This document shows, in pieces, positions 16,797-24,911 of a DNA stretch of 64,000 nucleotides. The stretch's first letter is position 1. Each line of letters begins with the position of its first letter. This DNA comes from Mycobacterium sp. 141 (lineage in GTDB: Bacteria; Actinomycetota; Actinomycetes; Mycobacteriales; Mycobacteriaceae): positions 1-64,000 of the forward strand of contig NZ_KB908277.1 of NCBI RefSeq assembly GCF_000382405.1, in the 5' to 3' direction. Position numbers and translations under genes: made by a program. A model generated the notes under the pieces. The model did not search any database and had not been told where the DNA came from. It saw nothing but the letters and a program-made list of their open reading frames with translations.

Positions 16797-17278
16797 GCAC
16801 TGTTGGAGTCATTCTTGTCGCGTTGGCCATCGCCGTCGGCCTCATCGGCATCGTGTTGCCGATCCTGCCGGGCGGCCTGCTCGTGTTCGCCGCGATCGCG
16901 GTGTGGGCGATCGTCGAGCACACCGCCGTGTCCTGGGTCACTCTTGGCGTCGTCGCGGCACTGTTCATCGCTACCGAGGTGGTCAAGTACCTGTGGCCGG
17001 TGCGCCGTATGCGGGCCGCCGACGTCCGCACCTGGAGTCTGGTGGCGGGCGGGGTGCTGGGCATCATCGGGTTCTTCGTCATCCCGGTGCTGGGTCTGCT
17101 GTTCGGTTTCGTCATCGGGGTGTACCTGGCAGAGTTGTCGCTGCGGCGGGACCGCCGCCGGGCCTGGGCGTCGACGGTGCACGCGGTCAAGGGCGTGGCC
17201 CTCTCGGTCGGTGTGGAGCTGACCGGTGCGCTGCTGGCTACTATCGCGTGGGTGACGGGATTGGTGTTCAGCAGTTGA
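16793..17278 (+). CDS. DUF456 family membrane protein
   Basis: A 161-residue, very hydrophobic protein starting at GTG 16793, within a GTGA overlap of the preceding stop. At least four helices are visible, including the opening VGLIGIVLPILPGGLLVFAA, which is the recognisable DUF456 motif, and a glycine-rich IIGFFVIPVLGLLFGFVIG segment. DUF456 proteins are small inner-membrane proteins of unknown function. Overlap with both neighbours suggests coordinated expression. Confidence 0.8.
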   Translation: MSTVGVILVALAIAVGLIGIVLPILPGGLLVFAAIAVWAIVEHTAVSWVTLGVVAALFIATEVVKYLWPVRRMRAADVRTWSLVAGGVLGIIGFFVIPVLGLLFGFVIGVYLAELSLRRDRRRAWASTVHAVKGVALSVGVELTGALLATIAWVTGLVFSS

Positions 17279-17817
17279 CTTCTCCGCAATGGATTCTCGA
17301 CGCGTCCGACGGCGAGTTGCTCCTGCACACGGGCGTCACCGGGACCGCGGCCCGCATGGGTCACCGGTTGACCATCGCTGTGCGGTCGTGGCGGGCGACG
17401 GTGACCTGGGACGGCGACCGCCCCTCCGCGGTCGAGCTGACGATCGATCTCGATTCCCTGGACGTGCTCACGGGCGAGGGCGGCGTGACGCCGCTGTCCG
17501 GCGCCGAGAAGAAGCTGGTGCGGGCCAATGCACTGAAAATATTGCAGGCCAACAGGTTTCCTCAGACGACGTTTCGCTCGTCCTCGATCGAACAGGCCAC
17601 TGACACATTGCGGCTCGTCGGAACCCTGGAGATCGGCGGCCGCCGCAGCGAACAGACCGTCGATGTCCATGCGGTGCGCGACGGTTCGGATTGGCGCATC
17701 TCGGGTGAAGCGGTTGTGCGGCACACCGACTACGGCATCAAACAGTATTCGATGTTGATGGGCGCAATGAAGGTGACCGACGAGGTGCGGGTGACGTTGA
17801 CCGCGACGCACGGTTAG
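17275..17817 (+). CDS. YceI-like domain protein
   Basis: A 180-residue protein read from TTG 17275, which forms a TTGA overlap with the DUF456 stop. It opens LTSPQWILDASDGELLLHTG, the start of a YceI lipocalin-like barrel, continues with RFPQTTFRSSSIEQ, and ends GIKQYSMLMGAMKVTDEV, matching YceI order. YceI barrels bind long isoprenoid or lipid chains. No signal peptide is visible, unlike secreted YceI proteins, so it is probably cytoplasmic or membrane-associated through its partner. An internal ATG at 17356 would remove the first strand and is less likely. Confidence 0.75.
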   Translation: MTSPQWILDASDGELLLHTGVTGTAARMGHRLTIAVRSWRATVTWDGDRPSAVELTIDLDSLDVLTGEGGVTPLSGAEKKLVRANALKILQANRFPQTTFRSSSIEQATDTLRLVGTLEIGGRRSEQTVDVHAVRDGSDWRISGEAVVRHTDYGIKQYSMLMGAMKVTDEVRVTLTATHG

Positions 17818-17859
17818 CCAGCTGTCACATCAGTAACAGGATTCAGAGCGGTGTCAGTG

Positions 17860-17885
17860 TGCCCGCCTGTTGGCGACAAAGTCGC
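17860..17885 (-). repeat. Bipartite palindromic repeat, copy 1 (inverted orientation)
   Basis: TGCCCGCCT, four bases, then GCGACAAAGTCGC. Read on the minus strand it fits the consensus GCGACNNNGTCGC, four bases, AGCCGGGCA, with one mismatch in the second box. It begins the 440-base gap between the convergent YceI and ptbB genes. Confidence 0.8.
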
Positions 17886-18030
17886 CCGGTGGTGGACAAG
17901 TGGATATTTTGGGCGGCAACGGCATTCGCGGTCGCGGCATGCGTCCGGCGGGTGCCGCATGCGTAGGCGGGGGTTGGTGCAGGAACCGCGGCAGCGCCGC
18001 CCTGTGGCGGTGGTAGGCGGTCTTTTGTGA

Positions 18031-18056
18031 GCGACAAAGTCGCCGATAGCCGGGCA
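18031..18056 (+). repeat. Bipartite palindromic repeat, copy 2
   Basis: GCGACAAAGTCGC, CGAT, AGCCGGGCA: a perfect match to the family consensus. With copy 1 it delimits a 197-base segment having the AGCCGGGCA boxes outermost. It is directly followed by TGTGACAGCTGATGA; the related TGTGACAGTTGATCA follows copy 3. Confidence 0.85.
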
Positions 18057-18158
18057 TGTGACAGCTGATGACTCGACATGCTGAAGTGATATGAGTGTCA
18101 ATTGGGGTTGTTGCCGGTGGGGCTAATGACATCCAGACGGTCGTGTGTGGCGATTTGA

Positions 18159-18184
18159 GCGACAAAGTCGCGAACAGCCGGGCA
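18159..18184 (+). repeat. Bipartite palindromic repeat, copy 3
   Basis: GCGACAAAGTCGC, GAAC, AGCCGGGCA, again a perfect consensus match in the same orientation as copy 2. Its second box is also the left arm of the hairpin at 18178-18207. Confidence 0.85.
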
Positions 18185-18207
18185 GAACGACCAAGTGTTC
18201 TGCCCGG
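18178..18207. terminator. Perfect 11-base-pair hairpin between convergent YceI and ptbB genes
   Basis: CCGGGCAGAAC pairs perfectly with GTTCTGCCCGG around an 8-base loop. It lies 50 bases beyond the ptbB stop (18258) and 361 bases beyond the YceI stop, so it is best placed as the ptbB terminator. It lacks a U-tract and overlaps repeat copy 3. Confidence 0.6.
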
Positions 18208-18257
18208 TGACCAGTGTGACAGTTGATCATCGTGACGACGGTGACGTAGCCCGGGAA

Positions 18258-19058
18258 CTAGCCGAGGAGCGTCGCCCGCAGGCCGACGAGGTCTATCTCG
18301 GTCACCGCGGCGGCCTGCAGGAAGCCGGCCGTCGAACCGTAGTTGTCCTCCAGTGTGCGCCAGGCCGCGTCGAGGTACTCCTCGCGCACCCCGAGCACCT
18401 CGTCGGTCAGCCGGGCTTCGGCGAAGGACAACACCTCGGAGCGCTCCGCGGACCGGGCCCGCACCGACTCCAGGATGTGCTCACGCAGCGGCCCGATGGC
18501 GTCGTTGCTGCGGAGGAAATCGGCCATCACGGCGTCTCTCGGCATGCCGACGGCATTGAGCACGGTCGCCACGGTGAACCCGGTACGGTCTTTGCCGGCG
18601 AAGCAGTGGGCGAGCACCGGCCGGCCCGCGGCCAGTAGCGAGATCACTTGGCGCACTGCGGTATGCGCGCCGGGCAACGTCGGGAACTCCTGGTACACCT
18701 CGACCATGTACCGTTTGGCGGCGGCCACCACATTCTCGCTGCCCGGTGATTCGGACATCACCCGCTGGAATGTCGACTCGTGCGGGGCGTCCTGATCGGA
18801 GTCGTCCTGGAAGTGGAATGGCAGCATGTGTATCTCGACGCCGTCGGGAACCAGGCCCGGTCCCCAGCGTTGCACCTCGCGGTGCGAGCGCAGGTCGGCA
18901 ACGTCGGTGATGGCGAGATCGACGAACCGGTCGCGCCCCGCGTCGGAGAGTGCGCTCAACTCACTGGACCGGTAAAGCCGCCCCGGCCGAATCCCGGTGT
19001 ACTCCGCGACATCCCGGAAGTTCCACGCCCCCGACAGTTCCCCCAGTCCGACGGTCAC
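18258..19058 (-). CDS. ptbB: Tyrosine/lipid phosphatase of the PtpB type
   Basis: A 266-residue phosphatase with the CX5R signature HCFAGKDRTGF (catalytic Cys152, Arg158); the Lys-Asp inside the loop is typical of the MptpB/atypical lipid-phosphatase group. The N-terminal LSGAWNFRDVAEYTG motif is also characteristic. M. tuberculosis PtpB (Rv0153c, 276 residues) is secreted and dephosphorylates host targets and phosphoinositides; in an environmental species the substrate is unknown. GTG 19058 is chosen because it overlaps the fadE2 stop as GTGA, preserving the Rv0154c-Rv0153c operon order. A tandem repeat array lies directly upstream. Confidence 0.88.
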   Translation of the reverse strand: MTVGLGELSGAWNFRDVAEYTGIRPGRLYRSSELSALSDAGRDRFVDLAITDVADLRSHREVQRWGPGLVPDGVEIHMLPFHFQDDSDQDAPHESTFQRVMSESPGSENVVAAAKRYMVEVYQEFPTLPGAHTAVRQVISLLAAGRPVLAHCFAGKDRTGFTVATVLNAVGMPRDAVMADFLRSNDAIGPLREHILESVRARSAERSEVLSFAEARLTDEVLGVREEYLDAAWRTLEDNYGSTAGFLQAAAVTEIDLVGLRATLLG

Positions 19059-20332
19059 TGTGCTGTCACCGCCGTATTCGATTGGCGGCACGCCGCCGTG
19101 TCTGATTGGCGGCACACCGCCGTTGCCAGCGGGGACTTCTCTCGACCGAGTTCCGCACGCGCGATGGTGCGCATGTGCACCTCGTCGGGCCCGTCGAACA
19201 ATCGCATCGCGCGGTGCCAGCCGTACAGCCGCGCCAACGGGAAATCGTCGCTGATCCCGGCCGCGCCGTGTACCTGGATGGCCCGGTCGATGACAGTGCA
19301 CGCCACCTGCGGGGCCACCGACTTGATCTGGGCCACCAGCACATGTGCGGCCTTGTTGCCCTGCTGGTCGATGGTCCACGCGGCCTTCTCGCACAGCAGC
19401 CGGGCTTGGTCGATTTCGTTGCGGGACTTGGCAATCGACTCGCGCACCACACCCTGCTCGGCCAACGACTTACCGAACGCGACACGCTTCTGCGCCCGGT
19501 CGACCGTCAACGCCAACGCGCGCTCGGCGGCCCCGAGCGCGCGCATACAGTGGTGGATGCGGCCCGGACCCAGCCGGGCCTGAGCGATCGCGAACCCGCT
19601 GCCCTCCGCGTACAGCAGGTTCTCGGCAGGCACCCGCACGTTGTCGAACACGATCTCGCAGTGCCCGTGCTGATCCTGCCAACCGAACACCGGCAAGGAA
19701 CGCCGGACGGTGACCCCCGCTGCATCAATCGGCACCAAGATCATCGACTGCTGGGCGTGGCTGGCCGCGTCGGGGTTGGTGCGGCCCATGACGATCAGGA
19801 TCTTGCAGCGCGGGTCGGCCGCCCCGCTGATCCACCACTTGTGGCCGTTGATCACGTAGTCGGCCCCGTCGCGCAGCATCGTGGTCTCGATGTTGCGGGC
19901 ATCCGAGGAAGCCACAGCGGGTTCTGTCATCGCGAACGCGCTGCGGATGTCCCCGGCCAGCAGCGGCTCCAGCCACTGCTTGCGCTGTGCCTCGGTCGCG
20001 AACAGGTGCAGGGTCTCCATGTTGCCGGTGTCGGGGGCCCCACAGTTGATCGCCTCGGGGGCGATCTCGGGGCTCCAGCCCGAGATCTCGGCGAGCGGCG
20101 CGTACTCCAGATTGGTCAGCCCCGACTCCGAGGGCAAAAACAGATTCCACAGTCCGGCGGCCTTCGCCTTGGCCTTGAGCTCCTCGATCACCGGCGGCAC
20201 CGTGTGGTCTTTCGGACCCTTCTCCTCTCGATAGGCGTCGTAGGACACCTCTGCCGGGAAGACGTGCTCGGTCATGAAGTCGGTGAGCCGCTTGTGGTAT
20301 TCAGTCGCCTTGGCCGACATCGCGAAGTCCAT
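19055..20332 (-). CDS. fadE2: Acyl-CoA dehydrogenase FadE2-like
   Basis: A 425-residue flavoprotein dehydrogenase of the ACAD10/11-like group. Visible features are AFAMTEPAVASSDARNIET (FAD/substrate region), KWWISGAADPRCKI, and RLFDGPDEVHMRTIAR near the C-terminus. It would oxidise an acyl-CoA to an enoyl-CoA. ATG 20332 (MDFAMSAKATEYHKRL) is chosen over an upstream ATG that adds seven residues. It precedes and overlaps ptbB as Rv0154c precedes Rv0153c. About 21 C-terminal residues come from the 24-base tandem repeat and are absent from the usual ~403-residue family length, so the true family C-terminus lies near SPLATAV. Confidence 0.85.
   Translation of the reverse strand: MDFAMSAKATEYHKRLTDFMTEHVFPAEVSYDAYREEKGPKDHTVPPVIEELKAKAKAAGLWNLFLPSESGLTNLEYAPLAEISGWSPEIAPEAINCGAPDTGNMETLHLFATEAQRKQWLEPLLAGDIRSAFAMTEPAVASSDARNIETTMLRDGADYVINGHKWWISGAADPRCKILIVMGRTNPDAASHAQQSMILVPIDAAGVTVRRSLPVFGWQDQHGHCEIVFDNVRVPAENLLYAEGSGFAIAQARLGPGRIHHCMRALGAAERALALTVDRAQKRVAFGKSLAEQGVVRESIAKSRNEIDQARLLCEKAAWTIDQQGNKAAHVLVAQIKSVAPQVACTVIDRAIQVHGAAGISDDFPLARLYGWHRAMRLFDGPDEVHMRTIARAELGREKSPLATAVCRQSDTAACRQSNTAVTAQ
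19067..19127. repeat. 24-base tandem repeats at the 3' end of fadE2
   Basis: Two full units of 24 bases start at 19080 and 19104, each GATTG-GCGGCAC-(G/A)CCGCCGT plus four variable bases; a partial unit precedes them at 19067-19079. Each unit contains a small GCGGC/GCCGC dyad. Read in fadE2 the period is eight codons and gives the repeated residues TAVCRQSD and TAACRQSN at the C-terminus. Confidence 0.8.
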
Positions 20333-20376
20333 GCAAGCCACGATATGACACATGGTTAGACAGGTAGAAAGGTGAC

Positions 20377-20838
20377 ATGACCGGACCTCGCCCCCCGTTC
20401 CCGCCGTTCACTCAGGAAACAGCTGCGCAGAAAGTCCAAGCCGCTGAAGACGCGTGGAACACCCGCGATCCGCAACGCGTCAGCGTGGCCTACACGCCGG
20501 ATTCCCACTGGCGTAACCGTGCTGAACACATCGTCGGGCGGGAGCAGATCGTGGCGTTCCTGACCCGCAAATGGGAGCGCGAACTGGACTATGTGCTGCG
20601 CAAGAGCCTGTGGGGCTTCCGGGAAAACCGAATGGCGGTGCGGTTCCAGTACGAATGGCACGACGCCGACGGGCAGTGGTATCGCAGCTACGGCAACGAG
20701 CTGTGGGAGTTCACTGATGACGGGCTGATGGCGCGCCGTGAGGCCAGCATCAACGACGTCCTCATCGACGAATCGCAGCGGCGTTACTTCGGTCCGCGGC
20801 CGGAATCGGAGTACGGCCGCGACATCGAGCTCTGGTAA
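20377..20838 (+). CDS. SnoaL-like / DUF1348 family protein
   Basis: A 153-residue NTF2-fold protein. The family pattern is clear: AAEDAWNTRDPQRVSVAYTP, then WRNRAEHIVGREQIVAFLTR and WYRSYGNELWEF. It has no close catalytic assignment; DUF1348 members are often annotated as nuclear transport factor 2-like. ATG 20377 has an AAAGGTG ribosome site and the gene is divergent from fadE2 with only 44 bases between starts. Its 3' end overlaps the convergent MFS gene by 55 bases. Confidence 0.8.
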   Translation: MTGPRPPFPPFTQETAAQKVQAAEDAWNTRDPQRVSVAYTPDSHWRNRAEHIVGREQIVAFLTRKWERELDYVLRKSLWGFRENRMAVRFQYEWHDADGQWYRSYGNELWEFTDDGLMARREASINDVLIDESQRRYFGPRPESEYGRDIELW

Positions 20839-22082
20839 TTGAGCGGCTCGCCGCTGCAGCGATTGAGCGGCTCGCCGCTGTGGCGATTGAGCGTGCACGC
20901 CAGCAACCCCGCCACCACCGCCAGGCCGATGACCAGCGCCGCTACGGCAGGCCAGCCGACAGCATCAAACGCCACGCCGCCGAACCAACCGATCGCGCTG
21001 GACCCGCCGTAGTAGAAGAGGTTGTACAGCGAGGAGGCTTGCGCCTTGCCCTCGGGGGCTGCGGCGGTGCCCACCCAACCTGAAAGTATGGCGTGCGCCC
21101 CGAAGAACCCTGCGGTAGCGATCACCAGGCCAGCCAGCACGGCCGCGAGGTTGTCGCTCAGCGTGATGGCGACGCCGACGATCATCGTCGCGATGGCGGC
21201 GAGCAGTACCGTCCGCCGGCCGAACCGAGTGGCTTCGGCCCCGGCCCGCGCCGACGCCCAGGTGCCGGCCAGGTAGGCCAGGAACACCAGGCTGACCACG
21301 GTCTGGGGCAGGTGGAAGGGTGCAGCGATCAGCCGGAAGCCCAGGAAGTTGTAGATCGCGATGAACCCGCCCATCAGCAGGAAACCCTGGGCGTACAGCA
21401 CCAGTTGACGCGGTGAGCGCAGGTTGGCCCACAGCCGCGGGCCCAGCTCGCGGTGGCTGCGGGCGGGGGTGAACCCCTGCGCGGGCGGGGCCAGTTTGGC
21501 GAACGCAAACGCAGCCAGCCCGCACAGCACGGCCACCGTCAGCACGCCGACACGCCAGCCGAAGTGTTCGGCGATGGGGCCCGTTATCAAGCGGCCGGAC
21601 AGCCCGCCGATCGTCGTGCCTGCGACGTAGGTGCCAGCGGCCCGGGCCGCATGTCCGGCGTTGATCTCCTCGGTCAGGTACGCGACCGCGATTGCCGGCA
21701 CTCCAGCCACCGCCAACCCCTCTAGAAAACGACCGGTCAGCAGCAGGTGGAAAGTCGGTGACAGCGGCACCAGCAGCCCGAGAACCGCGGCGGCCGTGAC
21801 GGATATCGTCATCGCCTGGACGCGGCCGATGCGGTCTGCCAGCGCCGCCCACGGGATCACCCCGACCGCGAGACCTATGGTCGCCGTCGATATGGCCAGT
21901 GCGGTGCCGGCAGCGCCGGTGCCCAGGTCGTGCGCGATCAGGGGCAGCACGGCCTGTGGGGAATACAGTTGCGCGAAGGTCGCGACTCCGGCGCAGAACA
22001 ACGCGGTGAGCAACCGCCGGTAGTCGGCGGAGCCGCGCGTGTGCCCTTGCCAGTCAACGGAGATCACAGGAGCAGCAGTCAC
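20784..22082 (-). CDS. MFS transporter (YnfM-like exporter)
   Basis: A 432-residue major facilitator protein with twelve predicted helices. The cytoplasmic loop motif WAALADRIGRVQAM between helices 2 and 3 is the MFS signature. Start is GTG 22082. The order LysR-MFS and the sequence style resemble YnfM-type transporters that are controlled by an adjacent LysR protein; the substrate is unknown. The last ~35 residues (from NRHSGEPL) come from a tandem repeat and then from antisense reading of the neighbouring SnoaL gene, which suggests the original stop was lost through repeat expansion. Confidence 0.82.
   Translation of the reverse strand: MTAAPVISVDWQGHTRGSADYRRLLTALFCAGVATFAQLYSPQAVLPLIAHDLGTGAAGTALAISTATIGLAVGVIPWAALADRIGRVQAMTISVTAAAVLGLLVPLSPTFHLLLTGRFLEGLAVAGVPAIAVAYLTEEINAGHAARAAGTYVAGTTIGGLSGRLITGPIAEHFGWRVGVLTVAVLCGLAAFAFAKLAPPAQGFTPARSHRELGPRLWANLRSPRQLVLYAQGFLLMGGFIAIYNFLGFRLIAAPFHLPQTVVSLVFLAYLAGTWASARAGAEATRFGRRTVLLAAIATMIVGVAITLSDNLAAVLAGLVIATAGFFGAHAILSGWVGTAAAPEGKAQASSLYNLFYYGGSSAIGWFGGVAFDAVGWPAVAALVIGLAVVAGLLACTLNRHSGEPLNRCSGEPLNYQSSMSRPYSDSGRGPK
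20837..20892. repeat. 24-base tandem repeats at the 3' end of the MFS gene
   Basis: Units start at 20837 and 20861, each (A/G)ATTG-AGCGGCTCGCCGCT plus G and a variable tail; a third partial unit begins at 20885. The unit resembles the one at 19067-19127: GATTG followed by a GCGGC/GCCGC dyad with the same 24-base period. On the minus strand it encodes the repeated residues NRHSGEPL and NRCSGEPL near the end of the MFS protein. Confidence 0.8.
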
Positions 22083-22128
22083 GCCGTTGACGGTAGGCAG
22101 CTACGCCTGATGTGTCCAATGCATAGAT

Positions 22129-23010
22129 TTAGTATTCTTCATGCGGTTCACGCATGACGAACTGAGCGAACCTCTCGGCAGCGGGCGGCAACGGACGGTC
22201 CGCGGACCAGGCCAGGCCCAGCTGGCGCTTGGCCGAGGTCTGCGACAACGGGATGTAGACCGCTCCCGGCTCGGCCCGCTCGGGCCGCGGAACCGGCACC
22301 ACCGCGACGCCGAAACCGGCCGCGACCAAACCCTCCATGGTTGGGATCTCCATGGCCTCGAACACCACCTGCGGCTCGATCCCGGCCTCCGCGCACAATT
22401 CGTCGGTGAGCTGACGCAGCCCGAACCCGGATGCCAGCGCGACGAACGGCTCGGCGCCGGCGTCGGCCAGGCGGATCCGGGTCCGCCCGGCGAGCCGGTG
22501 TCCGCGCGGCACAGCCAGGCACAACCGTTCCAGATACAGCCCGCACCACCGGTATCCCTCCGGGCGGGGCGAGGTGATGGCCAGGTCCACCCGGCCGCCG
22601 GCGAGCGCTTCGACGATCTCGTGGGCGGCACCCTGGATCAGGCCGAACTGCACACGCGGAGCTTCGACGCGGAACCGGCGCAGCAGATCCGGAACGAACC
22701 AGCTGGCCTGCGAGTGCAGGAACGCCAGCCGAACGGTTCCGGTGTCGGGATCGCGCAGGGCGGCGATTCGCTCAGTGGCAGAACGTATTTCGGCCGAACT
22801 CCGGCGCGCGTGCTCGAGCAGGATCTCGCCGTAGGCGTTGAGCCGTAACCGGCGGCCCACCCGGTCGAACAGCGGTGTGCCCACCTCGTCCTCCAACCGG
22901 GCCAGCGCGCGCGACAGCGTGGGCTGGCTGATGTGCAGCTCGGCCGCGGCGTCGGTGACGTGCTCGGTTTCGGCGAGCACGACGAACCAGTGCAGCTCGT
23001 CCAGGTGCAT
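22129..23010 (-). CDS. LysR family transcriptional regulator
   Basis: A 293-residue LysR regulator starting at ATG 23010. The N-terminal winged helix is MHLDELHWFVVLAETEHVTD followed by AAAELHISQPTLSRALARLE, and the C-terminal part is the usual periplasmic-binding-like effector domain. It lies 46 bases upstream of the MFS exporter on the same strand, and is a natural candidate for its control. The A/T-rich spacer 22110-22135 includes the stop codon and could hold a separate MFS promoter. Confidence 0.86.
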   Translation of the reverse strand: MHLDELHWFVVLAETEHVTDAAAELHISQPTLSRALARLEDEVGTPLFDRVGRRLRLNAYGEILLEHARRSSAEIRSATERIAALRDPDTGTVRLAFLHSQASWFVPDLLRRFRVEAPRVQFGLIQGAAHEIVEALAGGRVDLAITSPRPEGYRWCGLYLERLCLAVPRGHRLAGRTRIRLADAGAEPFVALASGFGLRQLTDELCAEAGIEPQVVFEAMEIPTMEGLVAAGFGVAVVPVPRPERAEPGAVYIPLSQTSAKRQLGLAWSADRPLPPAAERFAQFVMREPHEEY

Positions 23011-23097
23011 GTGGTGATTGTCCCGGGTCCCGTTCCAGCGGCAGAACCAAGGGGTTTTCCGGCCGGTGAAGAGCGACGCTGTGGGATGCTGTGCCCC

Positions 23098-23736
23098 ATG
23101 GCCGACAAGGTGCGGGTGGTGGTGGGCGATGACCACCCGATGTTCCGCGAAGGTGTGGTGCGGGCACTGACCTCCAGTGGTGAGATCGACGTCGTCGCCG
23201 AGGCCGACAACGGCGCGGACGCACTGGAGCTCATCAAGACCCATCGCCCCCAAGTGGCTCTGCTGGACTACCGCATGCCGCAACTCGACGGCGCTCAGGT
23301 GGCGGCCGCGGTCAGCCGCGACGAACTGGGGACCCGGGTGTTGTTGATCTCCGCGCATGACGAGTCGGCCATCGTGTACACGGCCCTGCAGCAGGGCGCG
23401 GCGGGGTTCTTGTCCAAGGAGTCGACCCGCAGCGAGCTGGTCAACGCGGTGTTGTCCTGCGCGAAGGGTCGCGACGTGATCGACCCGAACCTGGCCGCTG
23501 GGCTGGCCGGCGAAATCCGGCGGCGCAACGATCCCGATACCCCGGTGCTCAGCCCGCGTGAGCGTGAGGTGCTCGATCTCATCGCCAAGGGCCGCAGCAT
23601 TCCGGCCATGGCCAAGGAGCTCTACCTCGCGCCGTCGACGGTCAAGACGCATGTGCAGCGGCTCTACGAGAAGCTCGGGGTCGGTGACCGCGCGGCCGCG
23701 GTCGCCGAGGCGATGCGGCGCAAGCTGCTGGACTGA
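23098..23736 (+). CDS. NarL/FixJ-type response regulator
   Basis: A 212-residue two-domain response regulator. The receiver has the acidic pair Asp11-Asp12 in VGDDHPMF and the phosphorylation site Asp57 in VALLDYRMP, with the conserved Lys in FLSKES. The C-terminal LuxR-type helix-turn-helix is at about 148-205 (LSPREREVLDLIAKGRS, then STVKTHVQRLYEKLGV). It is followed one base later by its histidine kinase. Start ATG 23098 gives the canonical N-terminus MADKVRVVVGDDHP. Confidence 0.9.
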   Translation: MADKVRVVVGDDHPMFREGVVRALTSSGEIDVVAEADNGADALELIKTHRPQVALLDYRMPQLDGAQVAAAVSRDELGTRVLLISAHDESAIVYTALQQGAAGFLSKESTRSELVNAVLSCAKGRDVIDPNLAAGLAGEIRRRNDPDTPVLSPREREVLDLIAKGRSIPAMAKELYLAPSTVKTHVQRLYEKLGVGDRAAAVAEAMRRKLLD

Positions 23737-23737
23737 T

Positions 23738-24907
23738 ATGCCGTTTCAACTTCAACGGACCGTCGACTTCTTTGCCTCCCAACCCGTCCGGGTGTCGGCG
23801 ATATTGCGGATCCCGTTGATCGTGCTGATCCTCCTGCTGGTCTCGGTGTGGGAAGTGGACCACTGGCTGCCCGAGGTCTACGCGGTGATCATCGGCGTGT
23901 ACGCCATAGCGGCGGTGCTCTGGCTGGTGGTGGTGCTGCGCGGGCCGACGCCGCGCTGGGTGGAGTGGGCGTCGACGGCCGTGGACGTGCTGGTGCTGGT
24001 GGCGCTGTGCGCGGTTTCGGGTGGTGCCACCGCGGCGCTGCTGCCGGTGTTCTTCCTGCTGCCGATCTCCATCGCGTTCCAGGACCGTCCGATGCTCACC
24101 GCGCTGCTGGGCGCTACGACCGCACTCGGCTACCTGGTGGTGTGGATCTTCTACTCCAAGCGCGACGACAACGTCGGGATGCCCAACGTCGTCTACATGA
24201 ACGTGGGCTTCCTGGTCTGGCTTGCGGTGGCGACCACCGCGTTGTCCCTGGTGTTGGTGCGCCGGTCGGCGCGGGTGCGGTGGCTGCTGGAGGTGCGCCG
24301 CCGTTTGGTGTCGGAATCCGCTCGCGCCGACGACATCCGCAATGCCGAACTCGCGGAGCACCTGCACGACGGGCCGTTGCAGACCCTGCTGGCCGCGCGG
24401 CTGGATCTCGACGAGATCCGCGAACGCATTCCGGATCCAGCGCTGGACCGGGTACGCGCGGCGCTGCAGGAGACCGCCGCCGGGTTGCGTTCGACGGTCA
24501 CCGAGCTGCACCCGCAGGTGCTCGCGCAGCTCGGGCTCGCCGCGGCGGTGCGGGAATTGTTGCGCCAGTACGACAATCGCGATCTGGTGATCACCGCCGA
24601 CATCGGGGATGTCGGCCAGCCGGCGTCGCAGGCCCTGCTGTACCGGACAGCCCGCGAACTGTTGGCGAATGTGAACAAGCACGCCCGCGCCACCGAGGTG
24701 ACCGTCGGCCTGCATTGCAAAGGGGATCGGATCGTGTTGGTGGTGGCCGACGACGGCGTCGGCTTCGACCCGGCGAAGGTGACGACATCCGTCGCAAGCG
24801 GGCACATCGGCTTGGCGTCCTTGCAGGTCCGGATCGAAGCCAACGGCGGGACCATCGACGTCGACACCCGGCCGGGAGCGGGTACCCGCGTGACAGTGGT
24901 GCTCTAG
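23738..24907 (+). CDS. Two-component sensor histidine kinase (HisKA_3 type)
   Basis: A 389-residue membrane histidine kinase paired with the upstream NarL-type regulator. Six hydrophobic segments fill residues 20-175 without an extended extracellular loop, so it probably senses within or at the membrane. The phosphoacceptor is His210 in AEHLHDGPLQTLL, the HisKA_3 motif. The ATPase domain has the N-box ARELLANVNKHARAT and G-box VADDGVGFDPAK, followed by GHIGLASLQVRIE. The signal is unknown. The gene ends four bases before the convergent LCP stop. Confidence 0.9.
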   Translation: MPFQLQRTVDFFASQPVRVSAILRIPLIVLILLLVSVWEVDHWLPEVYAVIIGVYAIAAVLWLVVVLRGPTPRWVEWASTAVDVLVLVALCAVSGGATAALLPVFFLLPISIAFQDRPMLTALLGATTALGYLVVWIFYSKRDDNVGMPNVVYMNVGFLVWLAVATTALSLVLVRRSARVRWLLEVRRRLVSESARADDIRNAELAEHLHDGPLQTLLAARLDLDEIRERIPDPALDRVRAALQETAAGLRSTVTELHPQVLAQLGLAAAVRELLRQYDNRDLVITADIGDVGQPASQALLYRTARELLANVNKHARATEVTVGLHCKGDRIVLVVADDGVGFDPAKVTTSVASGHIGLASLQVRIEANGGTIDVDTRPGAGTRVTVVL

Positions 24908-24911
24908 CAGC

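Noticed and set aside
23642..24805. A 387-codon open frame on the minus strand opposite the histidine kinase
   Set aside because: It is antisense to a well-supported kinase gene, its composition is His/Arg/Gln-rich as expected from high-GC antisense reading, and it has no ribosome site or motif.
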